Assembly (NCBI RefSeq): GCF_020085105.1
Contig: NC_058046.1
Coordinates: forward strand, 17,694,675-17,758,674
Length of the DNA stretch: 64,000 nt
Direction of reading: 5' to 3'
From: Siniperca chuatsi
Taxonomy: Eukaryota > Chordata > Actinopteri > Centrarchiformes > Sinipercidae
Shown here: piece after piece, positions 25,601-35,775 of the stretch
Layout: each line of letters starts with the position of its first letter
Numbering within the stretch: the stretch's first letter is position 1
Translations under genes and position numbers: made by a program
Notes under the pieces: model-generated
What the model saw: the letters and a program-made list of their open reading frames with translations, nothing else
Databases searched by the model: none
What the model was told of the DNA's origin: nothing

Positions 25601-28277
25601 AAAATGTGTTTTTAGAAGAGACTTAAACAAAGACACTGACTCAGACAACCTAATTTCTTCGGGCAAGTTGTTCCAGAGCCTCGGGGCCCTGATAGCAAAA
25701 GCTCTGTCCCCCTTAGTTTTCATCCTGGACTCAGGAACAGACAGGAGACCCCTGCCCGAAGATCTCAAACTACGTGAAGGTTCATAAGGATTACAAGGTC
25801 TAAAATATAGTCTGGAGCCAGGCCATGAAGAGCCTTAAAAGTAATCAATAAGATCTTAAAATCAATCCTAAAACAAACAGGGAGCCATTGTAAAGAGGAT
25901 AAAACAGGTGTGATGTGGTTGTACCTCTTGGTCCTGGCTAACAGCCTAGCAGCTGAGTTCTGTACAGTCTGCAGTCGTGTCAAAGTTTTTTGATTGAGAC
26001 AAGTGAACAGGCTGTTACAATAATCAAGGCGCTAGGAGATAAAAGCATGCACAATAGTTTCTGCATCACTAAAATTTTAAATAGATCATATTTTTGCAAT
26101 ATTTCTGAGGTGATAAAAACATGATTGGACAAGCTTAGTAATATGTTGCTCAAAACATAAATTGCTATCAAACAGGACACCAAGATTTCTTGCAACAGGC
26201 TTGATATGTTGTGACAGGTTACCAGTAGATGGCAGTATTTGTTTAGTGATGTGTTGGGGCCCAATAACAAGGATTTCAGTTTTATTTGAGTTGAGCTGAA
26301 GAAAATTTATCGACATCCAATTTTTTATGTTAGACAGGCAGTCCTGCAGAGAACTAAGCGTACTAAGGTCAGTGGGCTTGACAGGGAGGTACAACTGTGT
26401 GTCATCCGCATAACAATGAAAAGAAATACCATGTCTGCGGATGACATCACCCAAGGAAAGCATGTATAAGGAGAACAATATTGGTCCCAGAATTGAACCT
26501 TGAGGCACACTATACTTGATATGGGAAAAGGATGACATGAAGTTATTAATGCTGACACAGAATTTCCTATTGGACAGATAAGATGAGAACCAGTCTAGTG
26601 CAGTGCCAGATATGCTCACCCAGTGCCTTAGTCTATCTAAAAGAATGCCATGTCCAACAGCACAAGAACTGATCACATATCTGTGTCTGCATTCATTAAA
26701 AGGTCATTGGTGACTTTGAGAAGGGCTGTCTCAGAGCTGTGGTGTTGACGAAAGCCAGATTGGAACTTTTCTAAGCTATTATTGTTTTCCGCAGCAGCAA
26801 GAAGCTGTTTAGATACAAGTTTTTTGAGATTCTTCAAAATAAAAGGCAATTTGGAGATTGGGCGATAGTTCTCCAGGAGGGTGGGATCAAGCCCAGGTTT
26901 TTTTAGGACTGGCTGGACACAAGCTGTTTTAAAGTAATCTGGGAAGCAGCCAGTAGGGGGTTAGGGGGGCAATAAATAATTGCAAATATGACCGGGAGGG
27001 GGCCACCAAGTTTAAACATGAGCACTTCAAAGGAGGAAAAATCATTGCAAGCTATGAGGTTACACTTTAAATGCTTCCTATAGACAGTAACAAGGCCCCC
27101 ACCTCGACCACAGACCCTAGGGCGACTAAAGCAGTCAAAATCAGGATCACAATTCAGCTAGCTGACTGTGCTGCTTCAGATTTGAGGTTGAGAGTGGAGG
27201 TAAGGTTCTGCATATATGCAACACTCACCACAGGCATGTTGGACAAAGAAATGTACTCTGGACTCCTCCTGATCCGTACAGAGAAATTGGCTTTGAAGTT
27301 TGGCTCATCGAAACAAGGGAATGCCATCCGAGCACTTGTGGGCTCAAAGTGAGTTGAAGCTAAGGTTCTGAAAAGAGACATTAGCAGATACTTTTTATTG
27401 TATTGTATTGCCAATGGACTAGTTGGAACCTCCCTGTATATGTAGGATATTTTACTAAGCTTGCTGTGAAACAGTCTATCTGGTCTTACTTAGTCTCTCC
27501 TGTGCTGGTTCTGTAGGTGCTTTTATAGAACCCATAGAAGCCTTCTGCAAGTTCTGCCCCAAATTCAATATACAGAAAGTATTTGTGCCCACTGCTGAGC
27601 ACTCTGGGAGAGAAAATGCCAATCTGCTCATGGGAAGGGTTATGAAGAACTGGAAGAACCTATGAAGAGAAAAGCAGGATATATTTAAATATTTCCATTT
27701 TTTATTCATTCATTATTCATTTAATGCTAAGTGAATAAGAAATGAAGAGAGCATGGGTCCAATGTAAGAAACAATGATAAATAACCTGTAGCTCAGCTAC
27801 CTGGTCAGACAGATGTGCGCGATCCTGGTCCAATATGGTGGCCTTGGAGATCTGCAGACCCTTGCTGTGTAATACAACCCAGTTTGTATTGTTCTGGACA
27901 TCAATCTGTATCTGTACTGAGCCAGTGAAACTGAGACTTGTGAGGTTGGGGTGCAGGAGTAGGTGGTAGTGAAGAGGAATGATGTACCTAAGATAAAGAA
28001 ATACGTCTTGTTTATTAATCAGCGACTGAAAAACAGAGGTCCACCAATTTTCATGTCAATTTCCTGTATGTGGGTATAGTGTAAAACAAAACTAGTGTGA
28101 AGGGTACCTTGGCAGGCGAAGACGGCTCCAAGGGAAGGACAGATTACCAGTATCCAAAAAAGACTGTGCTCCTGCGGGGTGAGGAGGGCTTGACGCTGGT
28201 TGTGAACTCTGAGTGGGCTGAGACCCAACCAGAGACATGTGCAATAGAGACAGCACTAACAGCCTCACTAAGACCAT
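19656..28277 (-). CDS. erap2: endoplasmic reticulum aminopeptidase 2-like, complete, 20 coding exons
   Basis: M1 zinc aminopeptidase that trims N-terminally extended peptides in the ER before MHC class I loading. Coding exons: 28277-28108, 27987-27801, 27659-27490, 27367-27229, 25344-25210, 25104-24984, 24879-24725, 24614-24501, 24391-24260, 23864-23733, 22890-22822, 22684-22509, 22306-22227, 22123-21940, 21783-21627, 21522-21338, 21149-20988, 20798-20658, 20323-20242, 19802-19656. Phases join into 945 aa (human ERAP2 960). A hydrophobic leader spans 1-19. GAMEN is 318-322, HELAH 354-358, Glu377 the third zinc ligand and Tyr439 the catalytic Tyr; all sit 16 residues before the human ERAP2 positions. 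ERAP2 rather than ERAP1 is favoured by the ETSLLFDP..SSxSDKLWVT block, the LNSSRPIS block and the C-x10-C loop at 487-498. A 5' noncoding segment begins at 28301 after an acceptor. Head-to-tail with lnpep downstream, as in mammals. An erap1-type paralogue assignment is possible but less likely. Confidence 0.93.
25400..27140 (-). mobile_element. 5'-truncated, internally deleted LINE (CR1/L2/Rex1-like) in erap2 intron 4
   Basis: Reading the minus strand gives a small piece of endonuclease near 27,100, then a jump straight into reverse transcriptase (the block PISKLP, then [13 protein letters not shown] and the catalytic YADD at 26401-26412), then the C-terminal region ending with [18 protein letters not shown] near 25,650. 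A 3' tail resembling other fish LINE tails ends in an (ATA)n-type microsatellite at about 25,403-25,420. Frameshifts and stops break the frame and most of the endonuclease is missing, so it is dead. It is inserted in the same orientation as erap2. Confidence 0.85.
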
Positions 28278-28301
28278 TGTAGAGGAAATGTCCTTCAACC
28301 A
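28278..28301 (-). other. erap2 5' untranslated part of first coding exon
   Basis: A pyrimidine-rich acceptor ending at 28302 precedes the 24 bases before the erap2 ATG. An intron in the 5' UTR is therefore likely, and I do not extend the protein into the in-frame ATG near 28440. Possible donors of an upstream noncoding exon on the minus strand are GTAAGTAT with the exon ending at 29129, GTAAAG with the exon ending at 29199 and GTGAGA near 28627. I could not decide between them from sequence alone. Confidence 0.55.
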
Positions 28302-28449
28302 CTGAATTGAAAAAAAAGCAAACAAACGTGTGACAGGCTGACAGCTAGTATTGAACTTCACATCCCAAACATGAGGAGCGATGAAGGACCACCTGATGTG
28401 AGTGTTGAATGCCTGCCCGGATGATCTGTCCAGATGTCGCACATCAGAA

Positions 28450-29680
28450 TATGGCTCATGAATCTAAAATGTCTCAGGACCTTTCTTCTTAAACCTGCAA
28501 GATATTAGAGCAGGATTAAAAACACACCACATACAGTACATCTCTTCATAATACAACATTTATACCACTGTTCTTCCTGTGTTCTAGTAGTCCAATCAAA
28601 AATGTTAAAATTTACTGTGTCTCACCTATAGAGAACTAATCCGGCCAGGTTTATGGTTGTGGTTATGGTTTCAGTTAATATTTCAACAAAATCACTCATA
28701 TAGCTCATAATGTAGCAAACTCCATCTTATTTCACCTGTTTATATCTACGAGGTAAAGGTGTTTATGTTTGCAAGGTGACAGTTTTGGACTTTGCAAGCA
28801 TCACACATGAATACTGTTGAGTGAGCAGTTCATTCTGGCAAACTGAGCTGTGTTTAAGGGCCTCAACCACGACACATCTCAGCCTGAAGGAGACACAAAC
28901 ATGTGACAAGCAACCCACATGATTTTCCATGCGGACAAAACAAGATGAGGACACAGCTATAACTGTAAGGTGACAACAGCTGCATGAGCATAACTGCAGT
29001 TCAAATCAGGCTGCATAGGCACAAGGCAGTAGTTGTACTGTGCCATGCTGATTATGTTAGTGACAACAATCCGCAAGTTCACCAGTAATGGAACTAATTG
29101 TTATAAAGATTGCAGGAGTAATACTTACTTGTCTTGTATCTGCTTTAGAGTCATGTTTTAACAGAAATAAATTAGCCGCAAATGCCAAAAAGCTTTACCT
29201 CGATCATTTAGGCTTCATCATACTTCCTTCATGTCCCTGCTGTTGAGTTTCACTTTCTCTTTTAAGCTCCCGCCCACTGCTGAGGCAAAAAACCCAATTG
29301 TCTTTGTGTGTGTGTGTGCGTGTGTGTGTGTGCGTGTGTGTGTGTGTGTGAGTGAGAGAGAGAGCGAGAGAGAGAGAGACAATGTAGCCTCACATGTTAA
29401 CTATGATAAATTATGTCTTATGTAATGTCTCTTTAGTGTATATGCGTGTGTGTGTGTGTGCAGGTGTTTAATGTTGTTGGTGTCTAATGTTCTGGTTGTG
29501 TTGATATCATCAGTTTCTTACCTCAGATCTAACAGCCGTAACAGGTGTTTCTCCAGTTGTTCAAATTAGTTTTCACTGACTTTTTTTTCACGACTGTCCA
29601 CATTACTGTCCAGTCCTCACTTTTCTTCCTCTTTAGAAATGCAGATAAAGCCTCATTTGTGCAAGAGCTCACACTGTCCC
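28450..29680. other. intergenic and 5' UTR region between erap2 and the divergent pTalpha-like gene
   Basis: No coding exon was found. The segment contains candidate erap2 leader exons, the ISRE promoter block, and a compound microsatellite of (GT)n followed by (GA)n at about 29305-29375, with a second short GT run at 29443-29460. Confidence 0.5.
29240..29280 (-). promoter_or_regulatory. putative erap2 core promoter with ISRE
   Basis: AGTTTCACTTTCTC at 29246-29259 fits the interferon-stimulated response element consensus AGTTTCNNTTTCNY. Next to it, on the minus strand, are a TATA-like CTTAAAAG (about 29259-29266) and a GC box GGGCGGG (about 29267-29276). They lie upstream of the candidate erap2 5' UTR donors. 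Mammalian ERAP genes are interferon-inducible, so the position makes sense. The consensus match is seen directly; promoter function is inferred. Confidence 0.6.
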
Positions 29681-29689
29681 CCTCACACT

Positions 29690-29765
29690 GGTGTGTTGGG
29701 GTCGCGGTAAGGGGGCGATCCATTGTTAATATAAGGTCACAACAATGAGACATGTCAATCCCCCA
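29690..29765 (+). promoter_or_regulatory. possible promoter of the pTalpha-like gene
   Basis: A GC-rich stretch (29698-29720) is followed by TATAAGG at 29730-29736, roughly 180 bases before the chosen start codon. If transcription begins near 29760, the in-frame ATG at 29768 would be only a few bases from the cap and would be skipped. That favours the ATG at 29909. No experimental support; low certainty. Confidence 0.35.
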
Positions 29766-29908
29766 CAATGCAGTGCTCCTGGCATAGCCAAATGGAATGC
29801 CCCCATTTCACACACTCATATCTACACAAGGTGCACAAACTCACACACACACAAACAAGGCAGCAATCACTGAAACTACTGTTTACTACTACTGAAACTA
29901 AAGCAGAC

Positions 29909-31501
29909 ATGACGGAGCCATCCAGGGGTCTATTTTACCTTCCTATCATTTATTTATGGACAGGTAAGAGCTTTTAATTTCTAATACATGATTATGATGT
30001 AGCGTATATTGTGAATCAATAGGAAAGAAAATTCAACATCACTGTTTGGTGAAAATCATAAGTGTCTAAAATGTCAACTTTTCAGAGGGACTATTCGGTT
30101 TTGTTTAGTGCCTGACCACCATTTTTGAATTTAATCAGTGGCTGTTGAAAGTCAAGTAAAGTCAAGTTGATATTATTTTAATAGCCCAAAATCACAGATT
30201 TGCCTCAAAGAGCTTTGAAATCTGTACAACATACTAACCCTCTCTTTAGGTTTGTATATTATCAATGGTGGCAGCCTGTAAATGAGTACTGACCCCGTCT
30301 ACTGGAGTTACTACATCAAAATCACAACGATTGATTAGTTTTTTAAGCACAAAAACAAATGGTTGACATATTTGGAGTTGTATCTGGCAATAATGTTAAA
30401 TGCATTAAGGATTTTATAAACTGTTATATGTATTTAATTTGATGTCCCAATTCTGTCCTTACAGGCTAAACAGCAAACATGTAATTTTTTAAAACAAAAT
30501 GCCTCATATTTACAACTACTATATACATTTTCTGTACTTCATTGCATTATTGTGTTTGAACCAGTGCATAGCCTCATGTTAGAGAGCCGCAGACCAAGAT
30601 TTCTGCCCATCTTAAATTTACATCTTCTCTCTTTGTTAAAATGTAATCCTCCTCATGTTGTCCTCCATCATCTTTTAGGAGGGGTAGAGGGTGATGTGCT
30701 CGCATCTCTGGCCCCTCCAGTCCACCTGTCAGGGGAAAGGCTGGGCTGGACCCTGCTGGTCTGTATGGTAAGTGACTTCAGAAGAGGGCACCTAGAGGTC
30801 AGCTGGAGGTCACCATCAGAAGGCCCCATGTCCAGCTCTCCATACAGCATTGCTGTAAATAGGAAGCATCGTGGCCATGGCGCTGTGGCAATCATCACAG
30901 TGGCGACTAGTGACTGGCCGTCGTACAGTTGTTCTGTGAGTCACAGAAGACACCCAAAAGTCATCAGGAGACACCTCACCACCTCACCAGGTAGACCTGT
31001 AGCTGATCATGATACCAGAATCTTGAATTTGGTTTCTGTTATTTCTACTCACAAATAGAGGTAACTTACTTTTTATCTTACACTTTTAATACATTTGTAT
31101 AATTTCAGATCATCAAGACAACATCTGCAATGGATATGAACAGATAGAAGGTACATTTTAATTGTTTATAAACAATTAAAAAATCCCTGTGGTTCATACA
31201 GATGTTGTTCCTTATGTTGCTCTGTGTGGTTTGATCTCCAGATGTTGATGTATGGACAAACACAGTGGTTGTTCTGGTTATGAGGCTGCTTCTCATGAAG
31301 ATCATCGTCTTTAACACTTTGATGACCACTTACGTTGTTATTAAGTGGTAAGAGGATGAGTCTGTGTGCCTTATTTGGAATGAAGTGTCATCAATGAGAA
31401 AATAACCAGGTTTTCACTCACCTTCATTGTGTGTCTAACAGTGTGAAAATGTGTTTTACCTAATATATTGTGGTTGTAACAGTGTATTTTGACCTTTCAG
31501 A
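29909..31501 (+). CDS. ptcra: pre-T-cell receptor alpha-like protein (leader, Ig C1 domain, connecting peptide, TCR-alpha-type transmembrane helix)
   Basis: Coding exons are 29909-29963, 30679-30990, 31109-31150, 31242-31347 and base 31501, which completes a TGA stop across the last junction; 171 aa. Exon 1 encodes a short hydrophobic leader. Exon 2 is one C1-set Ig domain: Cys47, Trp61 in VSW, and YSCSVSH (101-107, the YxCxVxH signature) with Cys103 pairing Cys47. It begins with a SLAPP motif (28-32) that I recall at the start of mammalian pTalpha. Exon 3 is a 14-residue connecting peptide with one Cys (129), suited to an interchain disulphide. Exon 4 is a membrane helix with Arg151-LLLM-Lys156-IIVFN, the same Arg-x4-Lys spacing as TCR alpha and pTalpha. 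There is no V or J segment and essentially no cytoplasmic tail. Leader, Ig, short Cys peptide, then TM is the PTCRA exon plan. Alternatives are a stand-alone TRAC-like constant gene or a new CD3-associated IgSF receptor. That it is a gene is well supported; the symbol is an inference. Confidence 0.8.
30160..30245. repeat. short retroelement 3'-end fragment in intron 1 of the pTalpha-like gene
   Basis: AAGTCAAGTTGATATTAT followed by TAGCCCAAAATCACAGATTT and AAATCTGTACAACAT resembles the 3' end common to fish LINE/SINE families. It is only about 85 bp long and so inert. Confidence 0.5.
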
Positions 31502-32165
31502 TGGTTGGAAACGGAGGGCTTCTGATGCACCATGTGCCCTTGAAAAGAAAACGAACCCAGAGAGGGGAACTCTTTCTTCTCTGAAGTCTACACAGTGAGG
31601 ATTTCTGCACTGGAAGAAGCTGAGCGTAGTACATGCTTGTGGTTGGCTTTATGATAATGGTTTTACACTGAGTTTTGGATTGGAATCTCATGGATTCAGT
31701 GGGAAATGATCTACTGTCAGGATCACAGGAGTAACAGGTCTCAAATGCTACAAATCTTGAGTCGCGCCTTTTTCAGCCGTTTGTCATTTGACATCCCAGG
31801 TGTTGCCGACTGTGGCAGTTGAAGACAGATTGTGTTTGTGAGGCCAAACCTGGTATCTGATTGAAACCTAACCTCAGACAGATGGGTTAGTGCACATATT
31901 GTTGTATATGTGTTTGTGTATGTTTGTGAGAAGATCTGTGTGTATTCTTACTCATCTTTAATTTTTAATTCCTTGAATTACTAAAAAGATTGTGGGGGAA
32001 ATTTAGCTTAATGTTTTTGGAAGCTTACACATAAACATAATTTCACATTTTTAGTATCTTGTTTTGCTTTTTTATAAGCCTGTGAATGTGACATTAGTAA
32101 ACAGGAAGTAAGCTTGGACCATTTTGACTTTATTGTTTTTAAAATAAAACACTTGCACACAGATT
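31502..32165 (+). other. 3' untranslated exon and polyA signal of the pTalpha-like gene
   Basis: An acceptor at 31499-31500 opens a final exon that is noncoding after its first base. AATAAA at 32143-32148 is the first good polyadenylation signal. A last exon made almost entirely of 3' UTR is also the arrangement of the mammalian TRAC gene. Confidence 0.6.
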
Positions 32166-33802
32166 TTTCCTCATGTTATTTTTTTTAGCGCCTTGAGTAA
32201 CACACTGACATAGCAACAGAGCACCACTAGGTGGCAGTACAATCACATTTGACATTTTTTAAAATTATTATCCAACAGCAAGAATATGGAGCTTAACCTT
32301 CTCTACAGGACACTACGTTCATAAATAAGTTAAGTATTTCAACATTGACCAGCCACTCTTCACCAAACTGACACTCACACATGATGTAAGAGATCACAAT
32401 GCCAAAAACTGAGATTAAGTTTACATGGCCAACCAAATGGGGCATAATTATATAGAATGTTACATGTTAAAAAGGTTCATAGTCTTAAGTGTTGGCATTT
32501 CTATCAGCTATCAAATGGCATACATTTCCCACAACACACTGCTGAAGCACATATCTCAGCAGACAGTGTGGTAAAGTTTTCTCAGTGATTTGCAGTGTTT
32601 TGTCTACACTCCAGTATCTTACACGTATCCCAGTTAAGGAGCAGCTCATCAATTCTGGCAGTAAGAGTAAAACAGTCTACAGTAGCAACTTTAAAAACAG
32701 GGGAGAGAGTGTGAGGAGGAGAAGGGTGCTGGTTTGGTGGTGAGTTATGATTTCCTTTGTACATGAAAACCATACATTATCTGTCTTTGGCTCAAATTAA
32801 CACAACAAAGAATACGGTGAGCAACATACATGAGCCGGTATTGTCACAGCCTCTTGGCAAAAAGGTGGGAATACCTCCGACATGATTCTCAGAGGAAATT
32901 AAAAAACCCATCCAAGCATGTCAGCAACTGGTAAAAAAACAAACAAAAAACACTGACACAGCCACACACATTTTCACATACACTCACACTCACACATATT
33001 TGAAATCAGGACTGAGGAAAAACAACAAATTCATACAGCAACAAAATAGTACTGATGACATTTGCTGTGACAATATTCATAATACATTCAAAAGAGAACA
33101 ACTCACATTAACTGACTTAAAATGACACGCTGAGTCAAATCAGCTACTGGAAGAATGATGCATTTTAACAAAAATGGCTCCTTGTATTCAACAGACCTTT
33201 ACTTTGAATGATTAAAAAAATCTAATTATAGATGGTCTTCAAAATGTGAGCTTTTGGAGACTGTGGTGGAGAACAGTAAGTAAGAGGAAGAAACACTGAT
33301 GTGGATTTGTTAAAAAAAAATCTAAATAAAGTGCTTCTGTTAAAACAAACATCCTCTGTCTGAGGTATTAAAGAAAAATCACATCAAATGACACAAAAAA
33401 AAACTCTACGCCATTACACTGTGCACTTAAGACAAGCTATTTACAGTTTGGAGTGTATATCCATGCACTCAGTTCACCCACACAAGTACATTTGTGTCAT
33501 TGTTAAGTGTCCTATCCAAAGATGAAGACAGATTGCGAAAGCCATCATCACATCTCCTGTGTTATTCCCCAGAGGGCTGATTCTGCCAGGTAAGATGCAG
33601 GTAGTGTTGCCAGTATCTCCTGTGCCTGCTGGGAGGTCTGCCACCTCTTCTACAAAAACACTAGTTCCCAGTAACTGTCCAGCCTGCTGTTTCCTCTCTA
33701 CATGAGAGGAATCAGTGCTCAGTATCAGTGCTCAGCAAAAAAATCTCCCAAAACTCTCTTTCTAGTGCACACACATACACACAAAGACCCCCACTCCCGC
33801 TC
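32125..33802 (-). other. rgmb 3' UTR (probable)
   Basis: No coding sequence follows the rgmb stop. The minus-strand AATAAA at 32129-32134 is the most plausible polyadenylation signal, giving a 3' UTR of about 1.65 kb. It lies within 15 bases of the plus-strand signal of the pTalpha-like gene. Confidence 0.45.
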
Positions 33803-35564
33803 TTACATCAATGCCACGCTCAGAGCACACAGCAGGAGCAGAGCGAGCCGTTTGATAGGTTGAGAATTAGAGTGTAAGGTGGATGTGGCAGAGCCGCGGG
33901 GGTAGATCCTCCATCTATCCCGGTGTGGGTGGAGGCTCTCCATGTCTTTCAGGGCGCTGTATGCTGCCACTGTGAAGTTAGCATCCCCGGTGGTCAGGAG
34001 ATCAAACACGCAAGAGTGGAAGTAAATGTCCTGCACCTCCAGCTGATCCCTGCAGCGTTCCTTCGCCCCCTCCACGCCGAAAACCTGCATGGCAGCGTAG
34101 GGGGATGCTTGTGTCTGTGAAGAGTAGCTGGGCCGACGTAGCTGCTGGAGCTGTAGGCCAAGCGCAGGAGGGGAGAGGGGCAGGGGAAGATACCCTGCTT
34201 GGTCAATGCGTTCTCCGCTCGGGCAGCCGTTCAGACAGAGCTGCAGGTCCTGGGTGGCATCGTAGGCCTGAGCCAGCTCTTCTGGGATCCGCACTGCCAG
34301 GGTCAGGTAGCGGCCCAGCTGGCGAACGATTACAGTTACACCAATGTAGCCAGCATGCAGCTCCACGTGGCGCCCCGGGCTGCGCTCAGAGATCCACAGA
34401 GCCCGGACCTTCCCAGTTGCACCGTCTGCACCAGCAGAAATGTGGATGGGGTCTCCACTGCTCACGGTTCCATCATCAAAGGCAGCAGGGAGGTTGTCTG
34501 TGACGGCCTGGTAGACCCTCTGGTCTGTACAACCCTCATAGGGCTTGAAGATGATGGTGATCTACAGAGAGGGAAAGACGGAGCATAATGGAGAGACATT
34601 TTAAGTTTAAAGTGTGTACAATGAATGACAATTTCAAAATGCAAGTATTGATATACAGTTTACAGTTACAGTAGTCAATTCAATAGATATAGGACAAACA
34701 ACTTTCATCAAGGAAATGAGTAGAGCTGTAACAATAAATCGATTAATAATTAGTCAATTGAAAGAAAATGAATCTGCAACTATTCAGCCACTAAAGTGTG
34801 ATGATTTGCTGCTTTTCTTTGTCATATATGATAGTCAATGAAATATATTTCACTTTGGGCTCTGAGAAATTGTGATGGTCACAATTGTTTCACATTTTAC
34901 AAACTAACGGATTAATCAATTAATTGAAAAAATAATCAGCAAATTAATCGCTAATGAAAATAATCTGTAGTTGCAGTCCCAATCAATTTATTAGTTGATC
35001 AACAGAAATAAATTGGCAGCTACTTTGATAACCGATTTTCAATCAAAAAAATTCTCTGGTGAACATTTGCTGCTTTTCTGTTGTTGCAAATTTTGAATCT
35101 TTTTGTTGGATAAAATTGAAAAATGCACTTTCACTATTTTCTGACGTTTTATAGACTAGACCATTAATCAATTAATCAAGAAAAAAATTACCAGTTTAGT
35201 TGATAAGGAAAATTATCAATGGTTGCAGCCCTAGATATAAGGCAAAAAGGTCTCTCTCTCACACAAACACTCACAAATATTAACATTCACCCATTACACA
35301 GGTTATTGACTCTCATCACACTACATTTGCAAAATGACTAAATGAGTTTTTAACAAGTTGTAATTTGACACAGCTATGCAAACATACTGACACACACACA
35401 CACACACAGGGCTCCAGTGGTGAGTGGACGCAGTGCTGGATACAGGGTGTGGTGTGAGCATTACGGTTAGCACTAGCATCATAGTTCCGGTGAAAGACTG
35501 CTTTGTTCACATGACAGCCATGAGGAATGAGGCCTGGCAGGCCATTAAGCCTGGAGGGCTGTTA

Positions 35565-35634
<70 letters not shown>

Positions 35635-35735
35635 GAGTGTGTGTGTCCCTAATAATCGTGACTAATAACTTGCCCCACCTCTGACACAAGGTCAAACCTT
35701 CAACTCCACAGTGTAGCAACCCTACTGTTTGCTTA

Positions 35736-35775
<40 letters not shown>

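Noticed and set aside
28092-28442. Longer erap2 N-terminus from the in-frame ATG near 28440
   Set aside because: A clear acceptor at 28302-28303 separates this from the coding exon, and MVLVRLL at 28277 makes a better leader.
29768-29908. Upstream in-frame ATG of the pTalpha-like gene
   Set aside because: It adds a hydrophilic His/Thr-rich stretch before the leader and would lie next to the likely cap site.
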